Shown here piece by piece: positions 44,510 through 52,635 of a stretch of 64,000 nucleotides of DNA. The notes below the pieces were generated by a model. That model made no database searches. It was not told the DNA's origin and saw only the letters and a program-made list of their open reading frames with translations. The stretch is taken from NCBI RefSeq assembly GCF_003952425.1, contig NZ_CP034449.1, positions 5,134,001-5,198,000 on the forward strand. The letters are read 5' to 3'. Origin of the DNA: Mesorhizobium sp. M2A.F.Ca.ET.046.03.2.1. GTDB taxonomy: Bacteria > Pseudomonadota > Alphaproteobacteria > Rhizobiales > Rhizobiaceae. The translations under genes and the position numbers were made by a program. Each line of letters begins with the position of its first letter. Within the stretch, counting starts at the first letter, position 1.

Positions 44510-44737
44510 ATGGATCCTCAAATGATAAAGCGGCACCTGGCACAAGCGGAGCAGCATGTGGCTGAAGGCGAGAAGCACCTTATCCGCCAGCGCGAACTAA
44601 TCGCCAAACTCGAACGCGATGGTCATGATACTAAGGAAGCGACTGCGTTTTTGGAGCAGCTTGAGGAGATGCAGGGGATGCACGTCGCCGACAGGGATAG
44701 ATTGAAGAACGAACTCCGCAATGCCGACAGGACCTAA
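44510..44737 (+). CDS. Small coiled-coil hypothetical protein
   Basis: The 75-residue protein begins MDPQMIKRHLAQAEQHVAEG and is predicted helical throughout, with heptad-like spacing in LIRQRELIAKLERDGHDTKE and LEQLEEMQGMHVADRDRL. Similar short proteins are frequent in rhizobial genomes. Upstream ATGs at 44447 and 44498 are in frame but less likely starts. The function is unknown. Confidence 0.6.
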   Translation: MDPQMIKRHLAQAEQHVAEGEKHLIRQRELIAKLERDGHDTKEATAFLEQLEEMQGMHVADRDRLKNELRNADRT

Positions 44738-44740
44738 CGG

Positions 44741-44872
44741 CCAGAAGCGACCCACGATGTGATCGGCAACGCAGTCCGCGTCATGCGCATTGCCGGCAAG
44801 ACGCGCCTGGAACGCGTTGCACCGAAGCCCGGCAAGCGTGGACCCGACAAAAAGCGCGCCTCACCAGCTTGA
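44741..44872 (+). pseudogene. Probable remnant of a small basic rhizobial protein
   Basis: In the same frame as the preceding gene, directly after its TAA, the sequence RPEATHDVIGNAVRVMRIAG and a basic tail (KPGKRGPDKKRASPA) read to a TGA. The VIGNAVRVMRIA segment resembles a small conserved rhizobial protein, but there is no start codon at the right place. It may be a degraded copy. Confidence 0.35.
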
Positions 44873-44949
44873 AAATTGGCCTTGAAAAACGAGCCTTCGG
44901 AGCCTTATAAAAATTGACGTTTCCCATGGCTTCTCTGGAGAGAGCTGCG

Positions 44950-45141
44950 ATGGATAACGTGCCGTGCAACGAAGCGAAGCAGAACGCCGTGGAAGTGGTC
45001 GAGGCCTGTGGCGAATGGTTCGTCCACGTCATCGAAAACGGCAAAGATACAATCACCAATTTCGAACTCGAGGCATATGCGCTCAGCTACGCGGAGGGGC
45101 AGCGCATTCGCTTGGGAATTGAGAGGATCGCGCGCATCTAA
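44950..45141 (+). CDS. Small hypothetical protein
   Basis: The 63-residue protein begins MDNVPCNEAKQNAVEVVEAC and reads GEWFVHVIENGKDTITNFEL, a pattern of beta strands then a helix (AYALSYAEGQRIRLG). GGAGAG lies 8 bases before the ATG. The function is unknown. Its end runs into a dispersed rhizobial repeat. Confidence 0.6.
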   Translation: MDNVPCNEAKQNAVEVVEACGEWFVHVIENGKDTITNFELEAYALSYAEGQRIRLGIERIARI

Positions 45142-45246
45142 AGCGCGTCGCGATCGTTCGGATTCGCTCCATGCGCTTTAGGTTTTTGATTTTACGCATG
45201 TCCTTATCCCGAAACCGGTTCCCACTTTCGGGAGACATGCTTTAGT
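45141..45246. repeat. Dispersed rhizobial intergenic repeat
   Basis: The sequence includes AAGCGCGTCGCGATCGTTCG, TTTAGGTTTTTGATTTTACG and CCGGTTCCCACTTTCGGGAG, followed by ACATGCTTTAG. This is the consensus-like pattern of a very common Rhizobiales intergenic element. It contains no gene. Confidence 0.7.
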
Positions 45247-45350
45247 TGGCTCTTCGGGGCCAACGGCCCGGCCCGCAAATCCTGTGTCACCTTGATAAGC
45301 GGGCCGGGTCGCCTTGTGTTCCGAGCTGGGTCGAATTTCAAACTGAGACA

Positions 45351-45530
45351 TTACCTATTCTTCTTCAGTAGCCGCGCCTCCCGAAGAAGCGAACTGGCGT
45401 CGATGCCGATCAAGTCGACGAGGTCGCGGGCCTGGGCCTCGGTGATGCCGGTTTCCTTCATGAGAAAGCGGACCCGGAATTCCTTCTCCGCCTTCAATCG
45501 CTCGTCGCGTTCGTGCTTGCTCTCGGCCAT
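45351..45530 (-). CDS. 59-residue hypothetical protein
   Basis: The protein starts MAESKHERDERLKAEKEFRV and continues RFLMKETGITEAQARDLVDL and IGIDASSLLREARLLKKN. The layout is a charged helix, then a helix-turn-helix-like pair, similar to small DUF3606-type proteins, but the identity is not certain. High GC at third codon positions supports coding. Overlapping frames on the opposite strand are not supported. Confidence 0.65.
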   Translation of the reverse strand: MAESKHERDERLKAEKEFRVRFLMKETGITEAQARDLVDLIGIDASSLLREARLLKKNR

Positions 45531-45578
45531 GGATTTTTCCCCATGACCCGAAACCGCAAGTCGACGCTAAGGTTCCGC

Positions 45579-46889
45579 TCAGCGCGCCACGGGCCGATGC
45601 CCGTCGGGCAGGCGGGTGGCGATCAGCTTGTCGATGCGCCGGCCGTCGAGGTCGACCACCTCGAAACGCCAGCCTTGCGCGTCGACGCACTCGCCGGTCG
45701 TCGGCAGGTGGTGGAGATGCGACAGCACATAGCCGGCGACGGTCTCGTAGTCGCGGTTCTCCGGCAGGTCGATGCCCAGCACCTCGGCCATCTCGTCGGC
45801 CTGCATGTAGCCCGCGAGCAGCCAGGAGCCGTCGTCGCGCTTGACGGCGTTCTCCTCCTCGCCGGCCTCGAGGTCGGAGCGGAACACGCCGGTGATCGCT
45901 TCGAGGATGTCGGCCGGCGTGACGATGCCTTCGAAATGGCCGTACTCATCATGCACCAGTGCCATCGGCACATCCGATTCCCGGAGCTTCTGCAGCACGT
46001 CGAGCGCGTCGGCCTGGTCATGCACGATGGGTGCGGCGCGCACGTGCTGGCGCGGATCCAGCACCCTGCCGGCGAGAAGGGCGGCCAGCACGTCGCGCGT
46101 CTGGATGACGCCGACCGTGGCGTCGACATTGCCGTCGCCGACCGGCAATCGCGAGTGCTGCGTTTCCATCAGAAGCTTTCGGGTCACCGTCTCGTCGGAT
46201 TGCAGGTTGAGCCAGTCGACCTCCGTGCGCGGCGTCATCACGGCGCGCACGGCGCGGTCGCCGAGCCGCATCACGCCGGCGATCATGCGGCGCTCGTCGG
46301 ATTCGATGGTGCCATGGTGCTCGGCCTCGGCGACCAGCATCTTGATCTCCTCGTCAGTGACCTTCTCTTCCGCTTCGCCGGCCTGGCCGAGCAGCCACAG
46401 CACGGCGCGGCCGGAGAGGTCGAGCAGGAAGACCAGCGGCGCCGAGACGGTGGCGAGGATCGTCATTGCCGGCGCGGCCCTGACCGCGACGCGTTCCGGG
46501 TCCTTGAGCGCGATCTGCTTCGGCACCAGCTCGCCGACGATCAGCGAGGCATAGGTGATCAAGGCGACGACGATGCCGACACCGACGGGGTCGGCGATGT
46601 TTTCGCGGATGCCGGTCGACGCCAGATATTGCGCCAGCCGCTCACCAAGCGTCGCGCCCGAGAACGCGCCTGAGAGAACGCCCACCAGGGTGATGCCGAT
46701 CTGCACCGAGGACAGGAACTTGCCGGGGTTCGAGCCCAGCGCCAGCGCGCGGCCGGCACCCTTGATGTTGCGGTCGATCATCGCCTTGAGGCGGGCGGGC
46801 CGCGACGAGACGATGGCAAGCTCCGACATCGACAAAAGGCCGTTCACCAAGATGAGGACGGCAACGACGGCGATTTCAACGTAAAGCAT
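45579..46889 (-). CDS. CNNM/CBS-domain transporter-like protein (HlyC/CorC, 'hemolysin' family)
   Basis: The 436-residue protein has an N-terminal DUF21 (CNNM) membrane domain with about four hydrophobic segments and the motifs NGLLSMSELAIVSSRPARL and GELVPKQIALKDPERVA. Two CBS repeats follow (MTPRTEVDWLNL to VIQTRDVL, and VHDEYGHFEGIVTPADILEA). A CorC_HlyC domain (DYETVAGYVLSHLHHLP) closes the protein. Relatives transport or regulate magnesium and cobalt; haemolytic activity is not implied. Confidence 0.93.
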   Translation of the reverse strand: MLYVEIAVVAVLILVNGLLSMSELAIVSSRPARLKAMIDRNIKGAGRALALGSNPGKFLSSVQIGITLVGVLSGAFSGATLGERLAQYLASTGIRENIADPVGVGIVVALITYASLIVGELVPKQIALKDPERVAVRAAPAMTILATVSAPLVFLLDLSGRAVLWLLGQAGEAEEKVTDEEIKMLVAEAEHHGTIESDERRMIAGVMRLGDRAVRAVMTPRTEVDWLNLQSDETVTRKLLMETQHSRLPVGDGNVDATVGVIQTRDVLAALLAGRVLDPRQHVRAAPIVHDQADALDVLQKLRESDVPMALVHDEYGHFEGIVTPADILEAITGVFRSDLEAGEEENAVKRDDGSWLLAGYMQADEMAEVLGIDLPENRDYETVAGYVLSHLHHLPTTGECVDAQGWRFEVVDLDGRRIDKLIATRLPDGHRPVAR

Positions 46890-46964
46890 GGGCGGTCAAT
46901 AGCATTGCTGCAGCGCATTCGAAAATAGCCTGCCGGTATTTTTGGAAGATGACAGGCGCAATGT

Positions 46965-47879
46965 TCAGGCGGCATCCCAAAGCGGCGCCGCGAAATGCCC
47001 GACAAGCGCGTCGATGACCACGCGAACCTTCGGCGTCAGCGCGCGCGTGAGGGGCCACACGGCATGGACGACGATGCGCTCCACCAAATGGTCGGGCAGG
47101 ACCATTTCGAGCGCGCCGCGCCGCAGGCTCTGGCCGGCAAGCCAGGTCGGCAGGAAGGCGATGCCGCAGCCGGCGAGCGCGGCGTCCAGCATCGGCTCGC
47201 CGTGGCCGAGCACAAGCCGCGCCTTGGGCACGAAGGCGGCGAGACGGCCGGCGCTGTCGCGGATGGCCAAGGGTCGGACGACGCCTTCGCGTCCATAGCC
47301 GATGACGCTGTGCCGGGCGAGGTCTTCGATGGATTGCGGCCGGCCATGCCGCTCGAGATAGGCTGGGGACGCGCAGATCGCCGAGCGCTGGGCATAGATG
47401 CGGCGCGCCGCAAGCGACGATGAATCGTCGAGGTCGCCCATCCGCACGGCCAGGTCGATGCCTTCCTCGATCAGGTCGACGCGCCGGTCGTTGAAGGAGA
47501 TCTCGATCATCAGGTCCGGGAACCGATTGGAGATGTCGAACAGCACCGGCGCGACGCAGCGTCGGCCGAAGGCGAGCGGTATATCGACCCGAAGCTTGCC
47601 CGACGGGACCTGCCGGCGCGAGGCGAGCAAGGCTTGGCCGGCCTCGATCTCGGCAAGCGCCCGCGCGCAGGATTCGTAGTAGCTCATGCCTTCGCTGGTC
47701 GGGCTGAGGCTGCGCGTGGTGCGGTTGAGCAGGCGCACACCCAGCCGCTGCTCCAGTTGCGCGACCGACTTGCCGATCGTCGACTTCGTCACATGCAGCC
47801 GCGCGCCGGCGCCGGTGAAGCTGCCGGCTTCGACGGTGTTGACGAATGCGACGACGCCCTGGAGGTCAGCCGGGTCCAT
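46965..47879 (-). CDS. LysR-family transcriptional regulator
   Basis: The 304-residue protein has an N-terminal HTH (LQGVVAFVNTVEAGSFTGAG, then VTKSTIGKSVAQLEQRLGVR), a linker helix and a periplasmic-binding-like effector domain. The substitution TKSTIGKSVAQLE is typical of the large CrgA/YhaJ-type LysR group. It faces the oxidoreductase gene at 48002 across 122 bases that contain a LysR-type inverted repeat, so it probably controls that gene and itself. Confidence 0.92.
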   Translation of the reverse strand: MDPADLQGVVAFVNTVEAGSFTGAGARLHVTKSTIGKSVAQLEQRLGVRLLNRTTRSLSPTSEGMSYYESCARALAEIEAGQALLASRRQVPSGKLRVDIPLAFGRRCVAPVLFDISNRFPDLMIEISFNDRRVDLIEEGIDLAVRMGDLDDSSSLAARRIYAQRSAICASPAYLERHGRPQSIEDLARHSVIGYGREGVVRPLAIRDSAGRLAAFVPKARLVLGHGEPMLDAALAGCGIAFLPTWLAGQSLRRGALEMVLPDHLVERIVVHAVWPLTRALTPKVRVVIDALVGHFAAPLWDAA

Positions 47880-47941
47880 ATCGAATTCCCTATTGTAGAT
47901 TTCAGCTCTTCAATTTGTTGCCGAATATCCCGCATCGGAGC

Positions 47942-47956
47942 ACTATTTTCCATAGT
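47942..47956. promoter_or_regulatory. LysR-type box ACTAT-N5-ATAGT
   Basis: A perfect 5-bp inverted repeat with a 5-base spacer fits the T-N11-A pattern of LysR-family sites and lies between the divergent regulator and oxidoreductase genes. Confidence 0.55.
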
Positions 47957-48001
47957 CGGATCGCATAAATCTCTCGCGCACCATCAACCAAGGCGTGACG
48001 C

Positions 48002-49024
48002 ATGAGCACCGACAGCAACAGATCCTGGCAGATGAGCGGGTTCGGCCTTTCGAATCTGCGGCCGGTGGAAGGCAAGATCCCCGATCCAGGTCCGCACGAG
48101 CTTCTGGTGCGGACGAAAGCCGTCTCGCTGAATTACAAGGACAAGATGATCGTGGACGGCGTGCTCATCCCCGACCTGTCCTTCCCATTCGTGCCGACCT
48201 CGGACGCCGTGGGCGAGGTCGTGGCGGTCGGCGGCGCCGTGAGCCGCTTCAAGGTCGGACAGCGGGTGCTGGGACAGGTGATCGCCGACTGGCCGGATGG
48301 CGACGCGCCGGCCGTGCTCCACCAGCACACGCTGGGCTCCTCGCTTCCAGGCGTGCTGTCCCAGCATGTCGTCTTCCGCGAGGACGCGGCGGTGCCGGCG
48401 CCGGTCTCGCTGAGCGATGTCGAGGCCGCAACGCTGCCGATCGCGGCGCTGACCGCCTGGTTCGCGATGGCGGAGGCGACAAGGCCGGTGCCAGGCCAGA
48501 CCATCCTTATCCAGGGCACGGGCGGCGTGTCGCTGTTTGCGCTGCAATTCGCCGCCGCCTTCGGCTTGCGCGCGATCGTCACGTCGAGCAGCGACGAGAA
48601 GCTGAAGCGCGCCAGGGACCTCGGCGCGTGGCAGACGATCAACCACCGCACCCAGCCGGCATGGGACGAGGCCGCTCGCGCCATGACGGACGGGCTTGGC
48701 GTGAACCATGTGCTGGAAATGGTCGGCGGCGACAATGCGCGCCGGTCGCTCAACGCCCTTGCCGCCGATGGCCGGCTATCCGTCATCGGCGTGCTCGGCG
48801 CGATGGAGATCAGCTTTCCGATCGTTCCGTTCATGCGCAACCGCATCGTGGTCCAGGGCATTTCCATTGGCCATCGACGCGCGTTCGAGCGCATGAACCA
48901 GGCAATAGAGGCGCTCGGCATCAGGCCGGTCATCGACAAGGTCTACGGCTTCGACGAGGTGCCCCAAGCGCTCCAGCATCTAGAAAAGGGACCGTTCGGC
49001 AAGATCGTGATCGCCACGAGCTGA
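48002..49024 (+). CDS. MDR-family NAD(P)-dependent oxidoreductase without catalytic zinc
   Basis: The 340-residue protein has the GroES-like start PGPHELLVRTKAVSLNYKDK, VLGQVIADWPDG, and a Rossmann domain with ILIQGTGGVSLFALQFAAAF and GGDNARRSLNALAADGRLSV. The cysteine and histidine zinc ligands of alcohol dehydrogenases are absent, so a quinone or enone reductase is more likely. Its divergent LysR neighbour probably regulates it in response to the substrate. Confidence 0.89.
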   Translation: MSTDSNRSWQMSGFGLSNLRPVEGKIPDPGPHELLVRTKAVSLNYKDKMIVDGVLIPDLSFPFVPTSDAVGEVVAVGGAVSRFKVGQRVLGQVIADWPDGDAPAVLHQHTLGSSLPGVLSQHVVFREDAAVPAPVSLSDVEAATLPIAALTAWFAMAEATRPVPGQTILIQGTGGVSLFALQFAAAFGLRAIVTSSSDEKLKRARDLGAWQTINHRTQPAWDEAARAMTDGLGVNHVLEMVGGDNARRSLNALAADGRLSVIGVLGAMEISFPIVPFMRNRIVVQGISIGHRRAFERMNQAIEALGIRPVIDKVYGFDEVPQALQHLEKGPFGKIVIATS

Positions 49025-49039
49025 TGGCGCGTGGCGAGA

Positions 49040-49880
49040 TCACTGCAGCGTCTTCAACACGCCGACCACGGCCATGCCGTCGGTGAAATAGGGATCGCCG
49101 CCGCCATTGCGTCCCGTCTTGGTGGCGCCGATTCCCGGTATCTCGCTGGTTGAGGTAAGCAGACCGGCGGCCTTCAGGTCGCCGATCAGGAAGTCGCGCT
49201 CGGCGTCGATGTCCGGACCGATATGGTGCGTAACGGCGCCCGTGTCGTGGCTGAGGCCGACTCCGCGATCGAAGCTCGCGGCGCCCAGCCAGAGCGGGCG
49301 GCCGTCGTCGCCGACCGCGTCCGTCACCCAGAAGCGGACATGGTGGCGCCGGTCGGCGCTGTCGCCGACCGTTCTCAAGCGTGCCGGACTGTCGCGGTTG
49401 CGGGATATCGAACCGGCCGAGCCGATCCGACGCTACGAGCGCGAGCATCCTGGCGAGATGATCCATATCGATATCAAGAAGCTCGGTCGTTTCGAGCGGT
49501 TTCTCGAAGGCCAGGTCCTGGGCGCGGCCTTCGAACAACAGGCGGCTCATCGGCGCATCGGGGTAGGGGCGGGAAAACAGCACACTTTCACCGATATCGA
49601 TCGCGGTCCTGAGCGTGACCGCATCGGCCGTATCCCAACCCGCGACCGCGAAGGCGTGGACCACCTCCTTCTCGGTGCCGACAAGGCCGACATTGATTGG
49701 GTCGCCGGGAATGCCCTGCGGCGTATGCGTCACCATCTCGAAGGGCCGGGTACGAAAACCGCGCTCCCGCCAAGTCCAGAATTCCGGCGCGGCGACATAG
49801 GCGAGCGCGAGATAGAAGGCGCAAATAGCCGCAAGCCAGATCGCCGCTCGCCGCCTCAGGCTTCGCTTACCCACGACCAA
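49040..49880 (-). pseudogene. LssY C-terminal domain protein, interrupted by a 127-bp insertion
   Basis: The first part has a hydrophobic N-terminal segment (IWLAAICAFYLALAYVAA) and the LssY_C start (GDPINVGLVGTEKEVVHAFA, LFSRPYPDAPMSRLLFEGRA, QDLAFEKP). The rest, in another frame, reads VGDSADRRHHVRFWV, RPLWLGAASFDRGVGLSHDT and VTHHIGPDIDAERDFLIGDL. The two parts normally join as AFEKPVGDSADRRHH. Between them lies foreign sequence of 127 bases, which is not a multiple of three, so translation is truncated. The intact protein would be about 237 residues. LssY domains occur in membrane proteins, some with phosphatase domains; the function is unknown. Confidence 0.85.
49371..49497 (+). mobile_element. 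Internal fragment of an IS481-type transposase gene
   Basis: On the plus strand this segment reads LKRAGLSRLRDIEPAEPIRR, then YEREHPGEMIHIDIKKLGRF and ER, the N-terminal part of the DDE integrase core of IS481-family transposases, which includes the first catalytic Asp region (HIDIKK). There are no inverted repeats, no start codon and no remainder of the transposase. The edges are placed within about one base by comparison with the expected uninterrupted host gene. Confidence 0.8.
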
Positions 49881-49942
49881 CCGCTCCCAAATCCTTGCGC
49901 GATCATTTTATGCGGTGTTGGCCGTTTTCGGGTAGAGCCGCC

Positions 49943-50770
49943 TCAGCGGCAGGCGCGGTAGCCGCTTTTGCGGTTCTTGATGTCGAAATGGAAATGGTTG
50001 CGGTGGTCGTAATTGTAGCCCGGGCCAAGCACCGTGGTGAAATATTCGCAGCCGTCGGCGCGCACATTGTTGAGGAAGCCACGGGTGCGGAAGGCGAACA
50101 GTCCGGGCTTGCGGACGTCGATGTCGTCGCCATTGTTGAGTTCGATGCTCATGACGTCGAGGGCGTTGCCCTTGCCGTGCTCCGACAACACACCTTCGCC
50201 GGCGATGTTGCGGCAGGAATAGCTCGAGCCCTGGTGGATCGCCTTGACGCCGGAGAAATAGCGCCAGCGGGCGGCCGGCTGCAGCTCGTGCTTGGTCCAG
50301 GCGGCGAAGGTGGCGGCCATGCTGCAGGTCAGTGTCGCGGCCGGCTTCATGGCGACGCTGCCGATCGCCGAGACTTTTACCGGGAAATCGATGCCGCACT
50401 GTCCCTCATGGATCGGCTGGACGTCCTGATAGACGACGCCCATCCGCTTCAGCTCGTTGCGGCAGTCGATCTCGCTGGCCGGCATCTGCTCGAGAGGCGA
50501 CATCGGCTCGTCCATGCGCGGATAGGCGGCCTGGGTCATATAGGGGTTGGAGGGAACGAGGCGCTGCATGCCGGAATATTGCGGCGCGTCGGGCTGTGGC
50601 ACGGCCGCCGTCTGGCTGCCGACATCGACGGCGGGCTGCAGCGCAAAGACGTCGCCCGTGGTACAGGCCGATATCGTCGCGATGGCGCCGGCGGCCAGCC
50701 CGGCGATCGCGATTCGCGCGCACTTGTTTCGTTGCGCCGCCATCAGCGCAGCGCCAAGTCTTCGAGCCAT
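49943..50770 (-). CDS. Extensin-like family lipoprotein (M15-peptidase-like domain)
   Basis: The 275-residue protein has a signal with lipobox-like ATISAC near residue 36 and a Pro-rich linker. The extensin-like C-terminal domain starts CRNELKRMGVVYQDV and contains SEHGKGNALDVMSIELNNGD, VLGPGYNYDHRNHFHFD and terminal RACR. The S-x-H-x-x-G-x-A-x-D and H-x-H-x-D pattern is that of zinc D,D-peptidases of the M15/LAS type, so a role in peptidoglycan cleavage is plausible. A paralogue lies directly upstream on the same strand. Confidence 0.88.
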   Translation of the reverse strand: MARRLGAALMAAQRNKCARIAIAGLAAGAIATISACTTGDVFALQPAVDVGSQTAAVPQPDAPQYSGMQRLVPSNPYMTQAAYPRMDEPMSPLEQMPASEIDCRNELKRMGVVYQDVQPIHEGQCGIDFPVKVSAIGSVAMKPAATLTCSMAATFAAWTKHELQPAARWRYFSGVKAIHQGSSYSCRNIAGEGVLSEHGKGNALDVMSIELNNGDDIDVRKPGLFAFRTRGFLNNVRADGCEYFTTVLGPGYNYDHRNHFHFDIKNRKSGYRACR

Positions 50771-50907
50771 TGAAAGGCGTCCTTGTCCCCGAATGGCACA
50801 AGGTTAACCCTCAACAGTAAAGGAAAGATCAGCGCCGGCATTCATGCCTGGGGCGGAATTGCGGCGCTGTTCTTGCCGGGACGTGACCGAAACTTCCGGA
50901 ATTGTGG

Positions 50908-51957
50908 CTATTGGCAGAAGGTGCCGCCGTGACGTCGCGGTTCCAGGTCGAGATGGAAATGCAGCGCGTGGTCGGCGTCGGCGCCCGGCCCAAGCACCGT
51001 CTTGAACGGTCCGCAGGCAGCCTTGCGCACTGCGTCGAGGAACTTCGCATCTTTTTCAGGAGGCGCCGGCCCGACCTCGATCCTGCTTCCGTCCGACAAG
51101 TTGAAGCTCGCAATATCGACCGCGTTGCCAAAGGCGTGTTCCGACAGTTTGCGGGTGCCGTTGCGCGGGCGGCAGACGAAGGCCGAGGCCTGGTTGACCG
51201 CCTTCAAATCGGCGCCGCGTTCGGCCTTTGCCGTGGGCTGGACGACATCGGCCATGAAGCGCGCCGTTGCCTCGGCCATCGGGCAATTGAGCTCGGTGCC
51301 GGGACTGACACTGATGGACTTGCCGAGCGTCTTCAAAACTATCGGATAGGGGATAGAGCAGCCGATTTGCGCGTCGTGCTCGGCCTTGTGCTCCTCGAAC
51401 TCGACGCCAAGCGTCCTTAGCCGCTCGCGACACGCGGTTTCCTCGGCCGGCATCTCGTCGGCCGGCACATCGGCCGAGCGGGGATCGGGAAGCATCTTTT
51501 CCTCGCCGGCATCGGCCGGTTTTTCCGGCGGTTGCGGCGCGGTTTCCGGCGGCTCCGGCTCCAGTTCGGCGGGTTTTTCGGTCGGCGTGGGGACAATCTC
51601 CGGCGTTTGCGGATCGGGCTCCGCCCGTGCCCCGGACTGAGCGCCCTTCGAGCGCGGCGGATGGGCGTCCCATTTCGGATGCGACTTCTCCTGGTTCAGG
51701 AAGTCGTCGTCGCTGTCGAGGCGGCTTTTGCCTTGCCCGGACTTCTGGGCGCGGTTTTCCATATCCTGAGGACGTGCCCCTGGCGCCGGTGTCGTTTGCG
51801 GCGTCTCCGGTACCGGAGCGGCGCTCTCGCTGGCTGGCGGCAGGTGTCTCTTGTGCCGGTGATGATGCTTGGCGGCCGTGGCCGGCGTTATCAGCAGGGC
51901 TGCCGCCGCCAAAGGCAACGCCAATCTGCACAATCCGGAAATGCTCAGCGTTGCCAT
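50908..51957 (-). CDS. Extensin-like family exported protein, second copy
   Basis: The 349-residue protein has a signal peptide (LCRLALPLAAAALLITPATA) and a His-rich start (KHHHRHKRH). A roughly 120-residue Pro/Glu-rich linker (such as PTPTEKPAELEPEPPETAPQ) leads to the extensin-like domain with CRERLRTLGVEFEEH, LSEHAFGNAVDIASFNLSDG and DADHALHFHLDLEPRRHGG. The putative zinc ligands are conserved as in the neighbour. The linker could span peptidoglycan. The two genes are a tandem duplication that has diverged strongly outside the active-site region. Confidence 0.87.
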   Translation of the reverse strand: MATLSISGLCRLALPLAAAALLITPATAAKHHHRHKRHLPPASESAAPVPETPQTTPAPGARPQDMENRAQKSGQGKSRLDSDDDFLNQEKSHPKWDAHPPRSKGAQSGARAEPDPQTPEIVPTPTEKPAELEPEPPETAPQPPEKPADAGEEKMLPDPRSADVPADEMPAEETACRERLRTLGVEFEEHKAEHDAQIGCSIPYPIVLKTLGKSISVSPGTELNCPMAEATARFMADVVQPTAKAERGADLKAVNQASAFVCRPRNGTRKLSEHAFGNAVDIASFNLSDGSRIEVGPAPPEKDAKFLDAVRKAACGPFKTVLGPGADADHALHFHLDLEPRRHGGTFCQ

Positions 51958-52032
51958 CGCCCCGAAACGGCAATCGCGTCGCGAAGTTGCCTGTACCGCC
52001 GGCCTTGCCGATCACAATCGGTTACCGGCGCG

Positions 52033-52458
52033 TTACGCGCCTATGGCTTCAAGGCCTTCCTCCAACCAGTCGGCAAGCATCGGCAGGCCGAGCAGGTATT
52101 TGGCCGTGCGCTTCCTTGGACGCTCCCTGGCGGCTGCCACCGCGTCAGCCCATTCGGATGCGTCATAGTCGCCGCGCCCGACCCAGGCGAGCGCGATCAG
52201 CTCGGCCGCTTCGTCGATGTTGAGATCGTTGATCAGCTCGCGGAATTCTTCCTCGGTGAGGTCTTCCGAGGCTTCCTCGACAAGGCCGTCATGGTGATGG
52301 CTGGCATGCGCGTCGCCGTCGAACTCGACCTCGTGCTCGGCGCCGTCGTCATAGTCCTCGTTGACGGCGGCGCTCAGCGCCTTGGCCTTGAGGATGAACA
52401 GGCGCACCGTGTCCGGGTCGATGGAAAGCTCCCATTCTTTCTCGAGGCGCTGCTGCAC
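52033..52458 (-). CDS. DUF3775 family protein
   Basis: The 141-residue acidic protein begins LEKEWELSIDPDTVRLFILK and has the family's EEEFRELINDLNIDEAAELI, ALAWVGRGDYDASEWADAVA and YLLGLPMLADWLEEGLEA. The middle insert is rich in Asp, Glu and His (DGDAHASHHHDG). The function is unknown. It is oriented with the extensin-like genes but has its own start about 75 bases upstream of them. Confidence 0.88.
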   Translation of the reverse strand: MQQRLEKEWELSIDPDTVRLFILKAKALSAAVNEDYDDGAEHEVEFDGDAHASHHHDGLVEEASEDLTEEEFRELINDLNIDEAAELIALAWVGRGDYDASEWADAVAAARERPRKRTAKYLLGLPMLADWLEEGLEAIGA

Positions 52459-52635
52459 GGTCCTTCTCCACGTGATGCGCGTGGCCCGATGATAGCGGAT
52501 TTGCAGCGCGCGTCACGCCCGGAGGCAAGGCTCTCCTTCGGGCCGTCCAAAATAGTTCGGCCGATGACGGCTTTTCGGGATGAAAGCGGATCGGGCCGGC
52601 GTTAGTCTGCCATTGTCACGCTCACGGAGGCATCG

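Noticed and set aside
49371..49497. A complete IS481 insertion
   Set aside because: Only about 42 codons of the transposase are present, without inverted repeats, start codon or the remaining catalytic residues.
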